Notes: a model not told the origin generated them from the letters alone. A DNA stretch of 64,000 nucleotides from Fulvia fulva (GCF_020509005.1 NC_063012.1:5208001-5272000); one strand, 5' to 3'; shown: positions 9,001-17,925, counted from the first letter of the stretch. Numbers and translations: made by a program.

Positions 9001-10732
9001 TTGGAAACACATTGCAGTCGACTTCGTTGTCGGACTCCCAGACAGCACTCTTGACGGCATGGTCTACAACAACATTATGACCGTCACTGACAGGCTCACT
9101 AAGGAAGTCGAGCTGATCCCTATTGGCGCAATGACAGCACAGAATACGGCAAGGCTTTTCCTCAAACATGTGTTCTGTCGGCGCGGGTTTCCTGACACCA
9201 TTACATCAGACCGTGGCAAGCAGTGGGTTGCTACCTTCTGGAAGAAACTCTGCAAGATGCTCCGCACAAATCGCAAGCTGAGTTCTTCGTATCACCCAGA
9301 AACTGATGGACAGTCAGAACGCACTAACCAGGCGATGGAACAGTATCTCCGCATGTTCACCAACGAGGCACAGGATGACTGGGCAGAATGGCTGTGCCTT
9401 GCTCAGTTCGCGATCAACAATCACCTGTCTGAGACTACTGGTGTGTCGCCGTTCTACGCCACCTTAGGATACAACCCTGAGTTCATAGAGCGAGTTGACC
9501 TGAACGCTGGAAAGGAGGGAGGACTGACCACTCTCCAGCGACTGGACGCGCGATCAGCAGAAACCTTTGTGCGTCGAATTTGCGAGCTTCACAAACACCT
9601 TCAAGAGAATATGCGAATGTCACAAGCTCTCCAAGCAGAGGCAGCAAACCGCCACCGAAGCATTCCTCCAGACTACAAGGTGGGTGATTGGGTGTATCTT
9701 AGCACCAAGAACATCCGCACGACTCGACCATCTAAGAAGCTGGACAGGAGATATGCCGGCCCTTACCAGATCACGGAAGTTATGCCGGCCAGACTCTCTT
9801 ATCGACTGAAACTATCAGACGCTCTAGTAGGACTTGATAACTGCTTCCACACCTCACTACTACAACGAGCCGACCACCCCGATTTCCCACCACTTGAAGG
9901 GCAGCATCTGGCGCCGCCACCACCGATAACTATCGAACCTGACACCACCGAGGCTGATGCAGCAGCCGATGTAGTGGCAGCACCTACGCACATGTACGAG
10001 GTGGAAAAGATCCTTGACATGTACACCCGTAAGCGGGCAGGCAAGGTGAAGAAGGGGCACAAGCGCAAAGTAGATACATGGTACAAGGTGAAATGGGCTG
10101 GATATCAGAACGAAGAGGATGGTGAGACCTGGCAACCTGCAGAGGACATGCTTGAACACGCAGCCGCCGCTGTTGCAGACTTTCACCATAACCGGCCGGA
10201 GTTGTCTACGCCTGTAGGCTTCGCAGCTCCATCTGACTGGTCCCTACCAGCCACTGAGATACTCGGGCTCAACTCGATCAGGGTCATTCCGAAAGACACC
10301 GTCACGAATGAGTCGCCTCGAGCCTTGCCTCTAATAGAATCTGCTCCGCACATATTCGATACTCGAGTGGAGCCTACAGAGCCTGCAATGATACCCAACT
10401 TTGGTCATAAGGATCATACGCGAGTGCGAGCCGAAGACAGACTTAGATCTGGGGCAAGCCAGCTAACTAGGCAACATGTTTCTCGAAGGAAGCCGGTCGA
10501 GGATAGTCTTGATAGAGCGAATGCGATGTTATCGGATGACGACAGGGCACTAGAGGATGATTCGGCGTTCGCGCGATTATGGAGCTCGACAGGCAAGTGG
10601 CCTCACAAGGTGAATAACGCTCAGAGGACTGAGGCGTGTTTTGGGAGGGGGGGTACTGTCACGGGCAGCCCGCGACCCCTCACTGTAGCTGCGTCGGCCC
10701 GGCTGAACCGCGGACCTTCTGCATCGGGTTAG
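6041..10732 (+). CDS. pol: Pol polyprotein of gypsy element G1 (protease, RT, RNase H, integrase, chromodomain)
   Basis: Copies the element RNA and integrates the DNA. The frame is open back to 5936 but has no convincing start; the start used here is the -1 frameshift site, so the product is a Gag-Pol fusion. Protease: LVDSAS near 6256-6273. RT: FTKLDIVAAFNKLRI near 7318-7362 and catalytic YLDD at 7517-7528. RNase H: ETDSSDF near 7979. Integrase: an H-H-C-C zinc domain (8807-8935) and D, D, E in VDFVVG (about 9018), TSDRGKQW (about 9206) and SERTNQ (about 9311). Chromodomain: about 9995-10190 (YEVEKIL, WYKVKWAGY, ETWQPAEDM). About 180 residues follow it, and the frame ends at 10732, 76 bases inside the 3' LTR. 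All catalytic residues I looked for are present. Confidence 0.95.
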   Translation, partial: GKWHDRCLSVVDSGHPNFLGQKEHEIERHGTQETVTDYSEELKISACALDKQQPAVYPHIVLPVMIQQRKARGLVDSASTSLFLDWKFTRKYTIPLIPLTQSRRLTLGDGTATARQITHAAPVDVVIGDHHEQMLCYVTDLEYDIVFGLPWLTAHNPNIFWETGEVAFRSDYCFGHCLQNKTPTTVQSLNHREKKKQAPVRYGPEPFTGDVASFTAGGAELNASSYDLEDIDDEEVDCQGVSQRAWGMYAHRPGAECFYIMPTRRESDGGELKLSAMAADDLDQFLNKQFNHNPKEKLPPMYHDIADAFSAKDHEGLPPHRLGVDHEIHIKPDGPQEPPYRKPYGLAEKENEAVKKWLDEQTSEGKVRKAGQKTNQSPAPVLVVRKPGGGLRVCIDYRGLNAITIKNRYPIPLIQETLNRMHGKKYFTKLDIVAAFNKLRIAEGHEWLTAFATRYGIYECLVLPFGLCNGPASFQSYINKVLQEHLDDFVSAYLDDVLIFSDTLEEHIEHVRKVLTKLRDAGLTVDIDKSEFHQQKVKYLGLIITPDGIEMDPEKLECIQTWEAPENLKDVQAFLGFANFYRRFIEAFSRIAAPLTNLTKSDGPSNHKNRRIQWSLDCQRAFDNLKAAFSKAGMLAHYVPGRETVIETDSSDFVNAGVLSQYDENGVLHPVAFYSKKLSPQECNYEIYDKELLAIIKAFEEWRPELACEADDEDSQPVKIYTDHKNLEYFMTTKQLNRRQARWAEFLSQFNFKIIYRPGLQGTKPDSLTRRSQDLPQGVDDPRNQHQHQTLLPPKRFLKIASLQATVEDAPEEEEPVPLNPEAEEFMPTERDAPTEQPATRESQREAELEYRMSTAYVTDNELKTAIKDLQKDRTPTLLQRAKIHPAHCKVDGDLLYVRNQYDGWSLWVPNDQALQTRIIKINHDAPAAGHPGRARTYELVAREFYWPGLARSVRRYTANCRTCRTTKSLHSQPLGLLQPLPVPDRPWKHIAVDFVVGLPDSTLDGMVYNNIMTVTDRLTKEVELIPIGAMTAQNTARLFLKHVFCRRGFPDTITSDRGKQWVATFWKKLCKMLRTNRKLSSSYHPETDGQSERTNQAMEQYLRMFTNEAQDDWAEWLCLAQFAINNHLSETTGVSPFYATLGYNPEFIERVDLNAGKEGGLTTLQRLDARSAETFVRRICELHKHLQENMRMSQALQAEAANRHRSIPPDYKVGDWVYLSTKNIRTTRPSKKLDRRYAGPYQITEVMPARLSYRLKLSDALVGLDNCFHTSLLQRADHPDFPPLEGQHLAPPPPITIEPDTTEADAAADVVAAPTHMYEVEKILDMYTRKRAGKVKKGHKRKVDTWYKVKWAGYQNEEDGETWQPAEDMLEHAAAAVADFHHNRPELSTPVGFAAPSDWSLPATEILGLNSIRVIPKDTVTNESPRALPLIESAPHIFDTRVEPTEPAMIPNFGHKDHTRVRAEDRLRSGASQLTRQHVSRRKPVEDSLDRANAMLSDDDRALEDDSAFARLWSSTGKWPHKVNNAQRTEACFGRGGTVTGSPRPLTVAASARLNRGPSASG
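10643..10653 (+). other. Polypurine tract of G1
   Basis: gggaggggggg lies three bases upstream of the 3' LTR start, where plus-strand DNA synthesis is primed in LTR retrotransposons. Confidence 0.75.
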
Positions 10733-10840
10733 CGCGGCTTGGCTTTACTTTATAACTTCGCCGCGCCTCGCGCTCCTCTTTCGTAGCTTCGTAGAACAAC
10801 AACTATCTCATTCGGACCCTATGGTACGCGCGCCCTTACA
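10657..10840 (+). repeat. G1 3' LTR
   Basis: 184 bp, by eye identical to the 5' LTR at 3619-3802, and followed by the CAACT duplication. The last 25 codons of Pol and its stop codon lie in its first 76 bases. Confidence 0.97.
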
Positions 10841-10899
10841 CAACTACGTACTCCTAGTAATATAGATAGGGGGAAGAAGCTAGCGATCGACACTAATAG
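10841..10899 (+). pseudogene. LINE-A reverse transcriptase remnant continuing after G1
   Basis: Begins with the second CAACT copy. It reads, with stops, the RT stretch equivalent to LLPDTQMGARPQRSTL of LINE-B. Its last 16 bases (10884-10899, cgatcgacactaatag) recur as the reverse complement at 52146-52161. They are read here as a target duplication of the RIPed LINE-B, now split by the inversion. Confidence 0.75.
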
Positions 10900-11930
10900 A
10901 TAGATAGATTTGTCATTCCCCTATTCTAGGACCCTATCCGGCCTATATAGGTATATATCTATTATTATATATAAAGGGAAACCCGAATAGGTAAAAACCC
11001 TTCCCGCCCCCGACTACTCCTTATCTAGTTTAGCTTTCCCTCTAAACGTACGTAGTCTATGTCACTACCCCGTTAGCCCCCGCTCCTAGCCGGTCTCGTC
11101 GCGCTACGTCGTATCCTCTCTTCCTATACTATTCCTACTAGGCGGTACTATTCTAGCTAGCCCTTCTCTAGTATCTAGTTCGTAATACGCCGTAGGTCCT
11201 TAGCGTTGTTAAGAAGTGCCCTAATCGTCCGGTTCCTCGCCTTTACTATCTACTCCCCCCTTCCTAGCGACCACCTCGGATAGACGAGGAGTGCGTACCG
11301 TACGTTCTAGGAGCGATAGCCGTAGGGGTAGCTAGTATTTGTGTATCCTAGAACCTTCCTCTATAATAGGTACCCCTAGAGGCCGATGTGTTCGCTTCGT
11401 AGGTAGGTTGCTATACTACTCTATACCCTCGTAAGGCGGTAGTAGATAAGCTTCGGGGGGTGCTTAACCGCGGATTTTGTAGCTAACTATTCCTTAGGTT
11501 GTCCCGCTAGCTAAGGGCGTCTACTATACCCTACAACCTAGTTGTTCTACCTCTCTTTCTATAGTTGCTCTATAAACGATTTCTTACCTTCCTATTATAT
11601 TACTAGCTATTCGTCCCTTGCCCGGTAGTTCGGCTCGTTTCCGGGTCGAATGCCCCTATACGCTAGTACTAATTCGCGGGCCCTTACGACTGTACTAGCG
11701 ATGACCTTCTATACTAGGTACTATGCCGACTTGCCTAAGTAGGAGGTCCGTAGTCCCTAGATATATAGGTCGATCGGCGGTATAGCGGTCTCGTGCTTAA
11801 GTATCCTCGTTAGTATCGACTTATATACCCCGGTGACCTTCCTTAGGCATTAGTTTTAGATCTTCGCTAGCGGCGCGACGAGTCCCTTCGATAGGCAGGC
11901 CCTCTCGCCTAAGGACTACACTTAGCTACT
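10900..11930 (-). pseudogene. LINE-B ORF2 C-terminus and 3' UTR, RIPed
   Basis: Homologous over its whole length to the open C-terminal frame at 56140-56997, but with C-to-T/G-to-A changes in CpA/TpG context and stops throughout. The first stop after the switch (TAA at 11922-11924) ends the ORF2 frame here; in the other copy the same codon is CAA. By the inversion model this segment belonged to the RIPed LINE-B whose 5' part is at 52217-56126. Confidence 0.9.
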
Positions 11931-14390
11931 ATAGGTAAGGACTGGCCGTACAATAGCCGTATATAGAAGTCGTGACTGCCGGAAGTCCGCCCCCCATGTG
12001 GACGCAGTGAGCCTCTGGCATGATGCCATATTCTGTTCAGCTTTCCGTAATATTGCCTGTACGTGCTTCCTCCACCGTAGCGCCGGGTCCACCCATAGTC
12101 CGAGGATCCTGAGCTGATTTGCCGGGTTAGTCGTGTGCCCCTGTATCTGGATAGAAGCTTGCATATTGTGGAACCGTGGCCGGCGCGTAAAGTGTATCAG
12201 ATTGTACTTTTCTGGGGCAAACCGAGCCCCGTGCCTCCTAGCCCAGTCCTCGCAGATCTTGTGCTTCTCTTCTAGTAGCCTACAGTTCTCCTCAGTCGAG
12301 GAAGACCACGCTAGGATGTTTGTGTCGTCTACGAAGCCGCTCGCAGCGGTGTTCTGGGATTCTAGGGCTGGGAGCAGCGTCGCCATAAAGAAGAGGAACA
12401 GAATAGGTGCTAGCGTTGAGCCTTGCGGGATTCCAGTGTGGACTGCTTGAAATGGGCTTCTGTACTGGCCGACCAGGATCGACGTACTGCGGTTTTGGAG
12501 GTAGGACCGTACGAAGTTGACAAGCCACTCAGGGAGTCCTTTCGACCTTAGGATGTAGAGAAGCCGCGGGTGTGACACGTAGTCGAAGGCTCCCGATATG
12601 TCTAGGCTAAGTAAGGAAGCCACCTTGTCCCTATTCTTATACCAGATGGCCTTTACCTGAGAGGTGATAAGTTCCATCGCGGATAGCGTCGATCGCTGTG
12701 GGCGCGCACCCATCTGGGTGTCCGGGAGTAGGGAGTGTTCCTCTGCCGCCTCGGAGAGTCTCGTTGCAACCAGCTTCTCAAGCGCCTTCCCAAGAGTGTT
12801 AAGGAGCGCAATTGGGCGGTACGACTTCACCTGCGTATAGTCTTCCTTCTGCGGCTTGCGTAGGACCACTGTCGTCGATTGTTTAAAAGCTATCGGGTGG
12901 TATCCGGTCTGTAGGCAGGCGTTGAAGATCGCTGCAACTGCTGGGGCTAGTTGATCTCTACACTTCTTTAGTAGCTCGTTTGGGATCCCATCCGGCCCCG
13001 GGGCTTTCTTCGCCGGCAACTTCCTCAGCACAGCGGTAACTTCTCCCTCGGACACCTCCTGTTGGACCGCGATGCTAGGGGCTAGGGGAGTAGAGCTGTT
13101 TATGTCGCTTAGATCAGCCTCGACTGGGGGTGGGAAGAACTTGCTAGCCAGTAGACGCGCCTTGGCCTCGGGGTCGCTAACCGGGCCACTAGGCGATTGT
13201 AGCGCTGGGATAGAGAAGGAGGGGCCCTGTGTAGGGTCCTGTCGGGCCCATTTCGCTAGCTTCCACATCCTCTCTGGCTTGCCGGCGATTTCTTCCACTG
13301 TGGCCCTCCAGCCGACTGCTTTCTCCCTCCGTATTATGGCTTTCTTCTGTTGGCATGCCTCCCTGTATACGTTCCAGGCCTCCTCGCTATGGCTGCTCGT
13401 CCACACCCGGCGGGCTCTCCTTGCTTCTCTTACTACCGCAGTGCACTCCGGCGTCCAGTATGGTTTGGACCATGTCGTTGGTTGGGCAAGCGGAACGTGA
13501 AGTGAGGTCGCTTTTCTTATTTCGTCTGTCAACCCCTGGACTGCTTCGTCTATCTCGTCTTTACTGTTGTATTGCTGCTGCGCGATCTGGACTAGCCTCT
13601 TGGAGTCATCGAGGTACGCCTGGATGTTGGCCCAGTGGGCCTTTCCCCAGTTTGGCTTAGGGGTTCTCGCTGGTGTGCGTTGTATCTGTGTCGCAATAGA
13701 GGTCCTGACTGGCATGTGGTCTGACGACGCCTCGAGTTCATGTTCGATCCCACAGTAGGTTACCGTGTGGTAGTGGCTATCTGAGATCCAGGAGAGGTCG
13801 ATCGTGCCTTGGAGTCCCCCTCTCTTCCAGGTGCCCAGGTCCTTCGGGGTATTGAGGGCAATTGCGTTGCTCGCCATCAAGTCGAGTACTTCGTCGGCTA
13901 TAGGGTGCGGCTGCATAAGGCTTTCCCAGGAAGGGTGGTGTATGTTGAAGTCTCCTACTACGATGTGGCACCCTTGTCTCTTGAGCGCACTGTCTAGGTG
14001 TCTGCAGACCCCTAGGTCGCGGCTAGACCTCGAGGCTGGCGGTTGCATGTATAGGTTGTGTATCCAGGTGCTACCCACGTGGAGGGAGGTAATATCGCCC
14101 CCGCCTTCTTCGTCTGCGTAGTACACTACCTCCCAGTCGGATTCTAGTATGTCCTTGCTGACATAGAAGCACGTGCGGGGTCTGCCGTCGCCTCGTAGGC
14201 ATGTCGTGTAGCCTGGTGACTTGCAGGTCGTTGGTCTCTTATGGTGCGGGTTAATCCATGGCTCCTGGATTGCAAGGACGTGGTGGACGCGCGGGTCCGC
14301 CTCGTGTAGGAAATGGTTCTGGACTATATCCTTGCTATGGTTGACGTTATACTGGATGATGCTAAGCGTGTCGAGGCTAGTCATCGGCAT
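11922..14390 (-). CDS. LINE-B ORF2: endonuclease-reverse transcriptase, C-terminally truncated
   Basis: Nicks the target and copies the element RNA at the nick. The first ATG is at 14390 (an in-frame TTG is at 14396). N-terminal APE-like endonuclease: IIQYNVNHSK, AIQEPW, VVGDFNIHHPSW, TIDLSWISD and SSDHMPV, all within the first 240 residues. RT: PGPDGIPNELLKK, SYRPIALLNTLGKALEKL, SLDISGAFDYV, GIPQGSTLAPILF and catalytic FVDDTN (FVDD at 12325-12336, near residue 685). The frame reads un-RIPed sequence to 11944 and then meets a RIP-made stop at 11922-11924. The missing 285 or so residues are open at 56140-56997. ORF2 overlaps ORF1 by 14 bases. Confidence 0.9.
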   Translation of the reverse strand: MPMTSLDTLSIIQYNVNHSKDIVQNHFLHEADPRVHHVLAIQEPWINPHHKRPTTCKSPGYTTCLRGDGRPRTCFYVSKDILESDWEVVYYADEEGGGDITSLHVGSTWIHNLYMQPPASRSSRDLGVCRHLDSALKRQGCHIVVGDFNIHHPSWESLMQPHPIADEVLDLMASNAIALNTPKDLGTWKRGGLQGTIDLSWISDSHYHTVTYCGIEHELEASSDHMPVRTSIATQIQRTPARTPKPNWGKAHWANIQAYLDDSKRLVQIAQQQYNSKDEIDEAVQGLTDEIRKATSLHVPLAQPTTWSKPYWTPECTAVVREARRARRVWTSSHSEEAWNVYREACQQKKAIIRREKAVGWRATVEEIAGKPERMWKLAKWARQDPTQGPSFSIPALQSPSGPVSDPEAKARLLASKFFPPPVEADLSDINSSTPLAPSIAVQQEVSEGEVTAVLRKLPAKKAPGPDGIPNELLKKCRDQLAPAVAAIFNACLQTGYHPIAFKQSTTVVLRKPQKEDYTQVKSYRPIALLNTLGKALEKLVATRLSEAAEEHSLLPDTQMGARPQRSTLSAMELITSQVKAIWYKNRDKVASLLSLDISGAFDYVSHPRLLYILRSKGLPEWLVNFVRSYLQNRSTSILVGQYRSPFQAVHTGIPQGSTLAPILFLFFMATLLPALESQNTAASGFVDDTNILAWSSSTEENCRLLEEKHKICEDWARRHGARFAPEKYNLIHFTRRPRFHNMQASIQIQGHTTNPANQLRILGLWVDPALRWRKHVQAILRKAEQNMASCQRLTASTWGADFRQSRLLYTAIVRPVLTYSS

Positions 14391-15654
14391 CGACAATCAT
14401 TTCCTCTGTATCGTCCTGTGTCCTACTGCCCTGTGCGTCCTGGTCTACGCCTATCGGCTGTGTACTAAAGGGGAGCCGGGCCTGGTTAGATTCCCTCGCC
14501 GCAGCTAGCAGAGCACGTGGCCTCCCGTACGCCCTAGGCTGCGCATCCTTTACATCGTTCTCGGCCCTAGGGCGCTTGTGCCCGACCGCCGCTAGTTGGT
14601 TCCGGTGTGGGCTAGCCTCACGGTCGCCGTAGAATCTTGGGGCGACGGTTCTGTTTGTGATTGCCTTGTTTTTCGCTAGTTTCCGCTGTGGGCATTCCGC
14701 ACTATACGATGGGTGGTGCCCCGGACAGTTCGCGCACCGTCTCGTAGTCGATGTACAGTCCCTAGACATATGGTCTCCTGCACAGTTCGAGCAGGCCTGC
14801 TTGTTTGTGCACGTGTAGGTTTGGTGTCCATACTGTTGGCATTTGAAGCATTGGAGGACACGAAAGGATGAGGAGTGCTTTTCTACTGTCTTGAGGCTGT
14901 ATTGCCAGACCAGGCCTTGTTCTATCGCTAGATCCGCCGCTTTCGCGTCTTGTAGCCATACTATTAGCGCCGAGGCCTTCTTGCCTTCTGGCCATTTCCT
15001 ATGGAGCCAAGTCGCCTTCTGGATTGGAGAGTTAAGAGTGACCGGGTTGTCCTCTTGGAGAGCGCGTAGGTGACCCTGGTTGGTTGGGTCAAACTCCTTA
15101 GGCATGTCGTGGACTAGGATCGTGAATTGTTTCGTTGAGACCTTCGCTGATGCCGCAACCTTAGATGCCCACTGTGGCTGTGCCTCTAGGTGCCTCCTAG
15201 CAGTAGCAGAGCTAGTATAGATCTGTAGAGTGCCGTTGGACTGTTGGTTCACTGCGACCACCCCTGGTTGGTTGATTCGTTGGGCGAGCTCCTTGTTCGA
15301 TAGCTTCGCAACTTCGGCCTGGTCTTCCTTTGCTGCAATGCGGATCGTAACTGCATCGTGCGTTGGGCGGGGGCCTGGTATCGATGCCGCGACCGATGCC
15401 CAGCTATGGGGGTGTTGATTCCGGGTGGCCTTGCTAATCGCCTGGGACGTCGTCCTCATTTCTTGTTGCCCTCGGTGATACGACAGTACAAGCGCCGTGC
15501 GTAGCTGAGTGATCATTACCTGTAGAGACCGGTAAGGGAGCTGATCGTTAGTTTCCATGCTTTTTGCGTCCTCTATAAGTTGCTGCCAGTTGTCTTGGGG
15601 GGGCTTCGCCTGTAGGGCCGTAGGCGCCGTTAGTGCCGTAGCCTGGGCTGCCAT
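14377..15654 (-). CDS. LINE-B ORF1: zinc-knuckle RNA-binding protein
   Basis: 425 residues from the ATG at 15654. The N-terminal half has no domain I recognise by name. The C-terminal half holds three CCHC-type knuckles at about residues 262-320: CFKCQQYGHQTYTC (C-X2-C-X4-H-X4-C), CSNCAGDHMSRDC (C-X2-C-X3-H-X4-C) and CANCPGHHPSYSAEC. A basic, disordered tail follows. LINE ORF1 proteins of this layout coat the transcript; the role is inferred from the family. Its stop (TAG, 14377-14379) overlaps the start of ORF2 in the arrangement ATGACTAG. It is un-RIPed and probably functional. Confidence 0.88.
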   Translation of the reverse strand: MAAQATALTAPTALQAKPPQDNWQQLIEDAKSMETNDQLPYRSLQVMITQLRTALVLSYHRGQQEMRTTSQAISKATRNQHPHSWASVAASIPGPRPTHDAVTIRIAAKEDQAEVAKLSNKELAQRINQPGVVAVNQQSNGTLQIYTSSATARRHLEAQPQWASKVAASAKVSTKQFTILVHDMPKEFDPTNQGHLRALQEDNPVTLNSPIQKATWLHRKWPEGKKASALIVWLQDAKAADLAIEQGLVWQYSLKTVEKHSSSFRVLQCFKCQQYGHQTYTCTNKQACSNCAGDHMSRDCTSTTRRCANCPGHHPSYSAECPQRKLAKNKAITNRTVAPRFYGDREASPHRNQLAAVGHKRPRAENDVKDAQPRAYGRPRALLAAARESNQARLPFSTQPIGVDQDAQGSRTQDDTEEMIVDADD

Positions 15655-15853
15655 TGCCTAGGAGTTGCCCAATGTAGCTAGGCACCTCCGCGGCGTTTGG
15701 AGCTGAAGAAACAGGGTGAAGAGAGCTTCAAGCTGTCCAGATTGAATGAGGTAGAACTCCCTCAGTCCTAGGGGCAGTGGCCTGCTTTTTATATCGTTGG
15801 AATGGCCTTGATAAGAGCTTTCGAATGTGTCGTGTTTTGGCGCAGAGATCGAT
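15655..15853 (-). other. LINE-B 5' untranslated core
   Basis: 199 bases between the conserved 5' end of the element (atcgatctctgcgcc, ending at 15853) and the ORF1 start. The same 5' end is found, RIPed, at 52217 and 37710, which defines it as the full-length start of LINE-B. An internal promoter is expected in full-length LINEs, but I cannot point to a motif. Confidence 0.6.
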
Positions 15854-15892
15854 GATTCCCTCTACTAGGCGTATATAAGATCGTTATCTTAT

Positions 15893-15907
15893 TAACCTAA
15901 GATAATA
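15893..15907. repeat. 15-bp target duplication, partner at 57172-57186
   Basis: The reverse complement, tattatcttaggtta, is identical to 57172-57186, which follows the 3' tail of the LINE-B copy on the plus strand. The two flanks therefore came from one insertion event, although they are now 41 kb apart and in opposite orientation. Confidence 0.92.
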
Positions 15908-16576
15908 CGCTAGCTATATACCTGTCTAAGGAATTAGTTTCTACGACATAGGGCTTAGTAATATCAAAACGTACTAATACTAGGCGTTTATAGAATACTA
16001 CCTTTAGGGTCTCGAACGTACTTAAGTAGTCTAGGCTCTATACGAAGGGTATACGATTCTTAAGTACGTTACCGCGTATAAGGTCGGTTAAAGGTATAAT
16101 AGTACCGGAAAAGTTATTAACGAACCTCCTATAGAAGTTAGCTAGCCTAAGGAAGGATAGTATATCCTATAAGCTCTATAGAGTAGCCTAATCTATAATA
16201 GTCTAGACCTTGGATTTATCTATCTAAATGCCCTTATTAGTAATAATTAGTCCTAAGAACTTAATGCTCTTCTAGAAGAAGCGGTACTTATAGACGTCTA
16301 TAGGAAGTCGAGCGTCAATTAGACACTTAATAATAGTACGTACGTGTTTTACGTGTTTCTGAAATGAACTATACGTAAATACAATATAGTCGTCTAGGTA
16401 TATAGATACGAAGTCGTCTAAGTGTCTATATAATACTTTATTAATATATATCTAGAACGCGCTTAGTACGTTATAGAGACTAAATAGTACTATAAGCTAT
16501 TCGTAGGTACTATATCGGGTAGTAAAGGCTATCTTCTATTCGTCGCCTTTACGGATACGTAGCTCGTTAAATACTA

Positions 16577-16591
16577 TAATAATGTCTAAGG
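16577..16591. repeat. 15-bp target duplication of chimera copy 1 (left; right copy 19459-19473)
   Basis: taataatgtctaagg occurs immediately before the chimera and immediately after its tetranucleotide tail. The length matches the other LINE-B insertions here (15-16 bp). Confidence 0.92.
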
Positions 16592-16756
16592 GTCGACGAC
16601 GAGAATTACCTATACGTAGTATCGGCTACGAACCTCTCGTCTTACTATAAGAGAGCTAAGTATTCTTACGCTAGAGCGTCGTAGACGCGACGGGCGCGTA
16701 ACGTAGGCGAAGCCGCGGCGAATAGAGGACTACTAGTAAAACGGGTATAAAAACTA

Positions 16757-16990
16757 TCCGACGAGCGTATACTCGTATTAGGAGCGAGTCCCTCTTCTTT
16801 CTACGTATAAGAAGGGCGCGAAACCGTAGCCTATACGCTTAATAGGACACCTCTAGTATAAGTATAGAATTTTTACCTCCGGAGACCGTAAACCGAGCGG
16901 GCTAAGCGACGAATATTAGACGAGCGGACTATAGAATGATAACTAAGCGGACTATACGACGGCGTCGAGCGGACTACGAAACAATCTAGT
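16757..16990 (+). repeat. About 233-bp segment in the chimera 5' block, repeated directly at 17672-17905
   Basis: Begins atccgacgagcg and ends aatctagt; copies are at 16757, 17672 and (second chimera) 29699. It holds short inverted repeats (acgag/ctcgt; ccctcttctt/aagaaggg) and four iterations of a GAGCGGRCTA-like motif at about 26-35 base spacing near its end. The ends are not TG...CA, so LTRs are unlikely. Confidence 0.75.
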
Positions 16991-17925
16991 GTTTACTAGC
17001 GGGTAATACGGTAGGTAGGTAGATACGCGACGAAGCCTATAAGGGCCTATTAAACACCCGGTATAGGAACGAGGGTTTTACCTAAGGTACTACCTATCCC
17101 GCTATATAACGTACCTAGTCTAATATAGTAGATTACGACGAGGAAAAGACGATAGCCTAAGTAAGGAAAAGACGGCTATTAGGACGGGGAAAAGACGTAT
17201 AATATAAGTGGATTAGTTCTATAATCGGGGAGGATCGAGGGTAGGGTAATAAGGAACTTTATATTAGTTAGTAGGTAGAAACGTAACGAGTACGCTACCC
17301 GGCGTAGTGTGTGCCCCGAGCAAACCTACGAGGTATAGACGGCCGCTTTCTAGAGATAGGCTACGGTAACGCGAAGGGCGTCAAAACCTATAGCGTAGTA
17401 TATACTAGTAGCGACGGCTAATACTATCTATATAGCCCGAGAGGACGGATACGTATATCGGTTAATAGAGAGTACTAAAGTACTTAGGCCTATAGAGGTA
17501 GATATTAGCTTAAGGAGTAAATAGGAAGGGAGGGCGTAGAGAGAAGCTTTTACTCCGGGCTAACCTCTCGAAACGAGGCTATACGGTAGTACTAGATAAG
17601 TAGGAAAGCGCGGTTAAGACTTATTACCTTATCTCGTAGCTAGCTTACTAAATACACTTCCTTCCTTATATCCGACGAGCGTATACTCGTATCGGGAGCG
17701 AGTCCCTCTTCTTTCTACGTATAAGAAGGGCGCGGAACCGTGGCCTATACGCTTAATAGGACACCTCTAGTATAAGTATAGAATTTTTACCTCCGGAGAC
17801 CGTAAACCGAGCGGGCTAAGCGACGAACATTAGACGAGCGGACTATAGAATAACAACTAAGCGGACTATACGACGGCGTCGAGCGGACTACGAAACAATC
17901 TAGTATATAACGGTTTATAGTCGTA

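Larger units (their letters stand above)
3619..10840 (+). mobile_element. Intact Ty3/gypsy chromovirus-type LTR retrotransposon (G1), not RIPed
   Basis: The element is 7222 bp: 184-bp LTRs that look identical, TG...CA ends, a 5-bp target duplication, Gag, and a Pol in the -1 frame with domain order protease-RT-RNase H-integrase-chromodomain, then a purine tract before the 3' LTR. It sits inside RIPed LINE-A but has ordinary CpA/TpG content, so it landed after the surrounding RIP. A RIPed full-length relative lies at 43065-50280 on the minus strand. Confidence 0.97.
10900..15892 (-). mobile_element. LINE-B mosaic copy 1: un-RIPed 5' part joined to RIPed 3' part
   Basis: Full-length LINE on the minus strand. 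In element order: 39 extra bases (15892-15854), 5' core from 15853, ORF1, ORF2, and a 3' end with a tetranucleotide TCTA tail at about 10900-10912. Positions 15853 down to 11944 have normal CpA/TpG; from 11930 down to 10900 every informative difference from the 56-kb copy is RIP-type, so the switch lies within 11931-11943. Flanking duplications do not match each other (cgatcgacactaatag versus taacctaagataata). Each matches the other end of the LINE-B copy at 52-57 kb. Confidence 0.93.
15893..16591 (-). pseudogene. pol: Gypsy G5 reverse transcriptase remnant, RIPed
   Basis: Read on the minus strand it gives LDIIIVFNELRI, LDDFVSIYLDDYIVF, FLGLIITNKGI and ANFYRRFVNNFS, ending ASVLS at 15893. This is the RT palm and connection of a Ty3/gypsy Pol, with stops from RIP. 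The sentence continues in frame at 57172 (VLS, then REDGKLYPIVFYS), where the remainder of RNase H and integrase is found on the plus strand. It is the host of both LINE-B and Copia-1. Confidence 0.85.

Noticed and set aside
12133..14121. Plus-strand open frames opposite LINE-B ORF2
   Set aside because: They lie within a recognised endonuclease-RT frame on the other strand and show no motifs.
10900..15892. Gene conversion patch as the explanation of the LINE-B mosaic
   Set aside because: It would explain one mosaic copy, but not the reciprocal copy, the crosswise 15- and 16-bp duplications, and the crosswise continuation of two different host elements.
16757..17905. The 233-bp direct repeats as LTRs of a small element
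   Set aside because: The ends are not TG/CA-like (or TA after RIP), there is no 5-bp duplication, and both copies lie inside a unit with its own LINE-type duplication.
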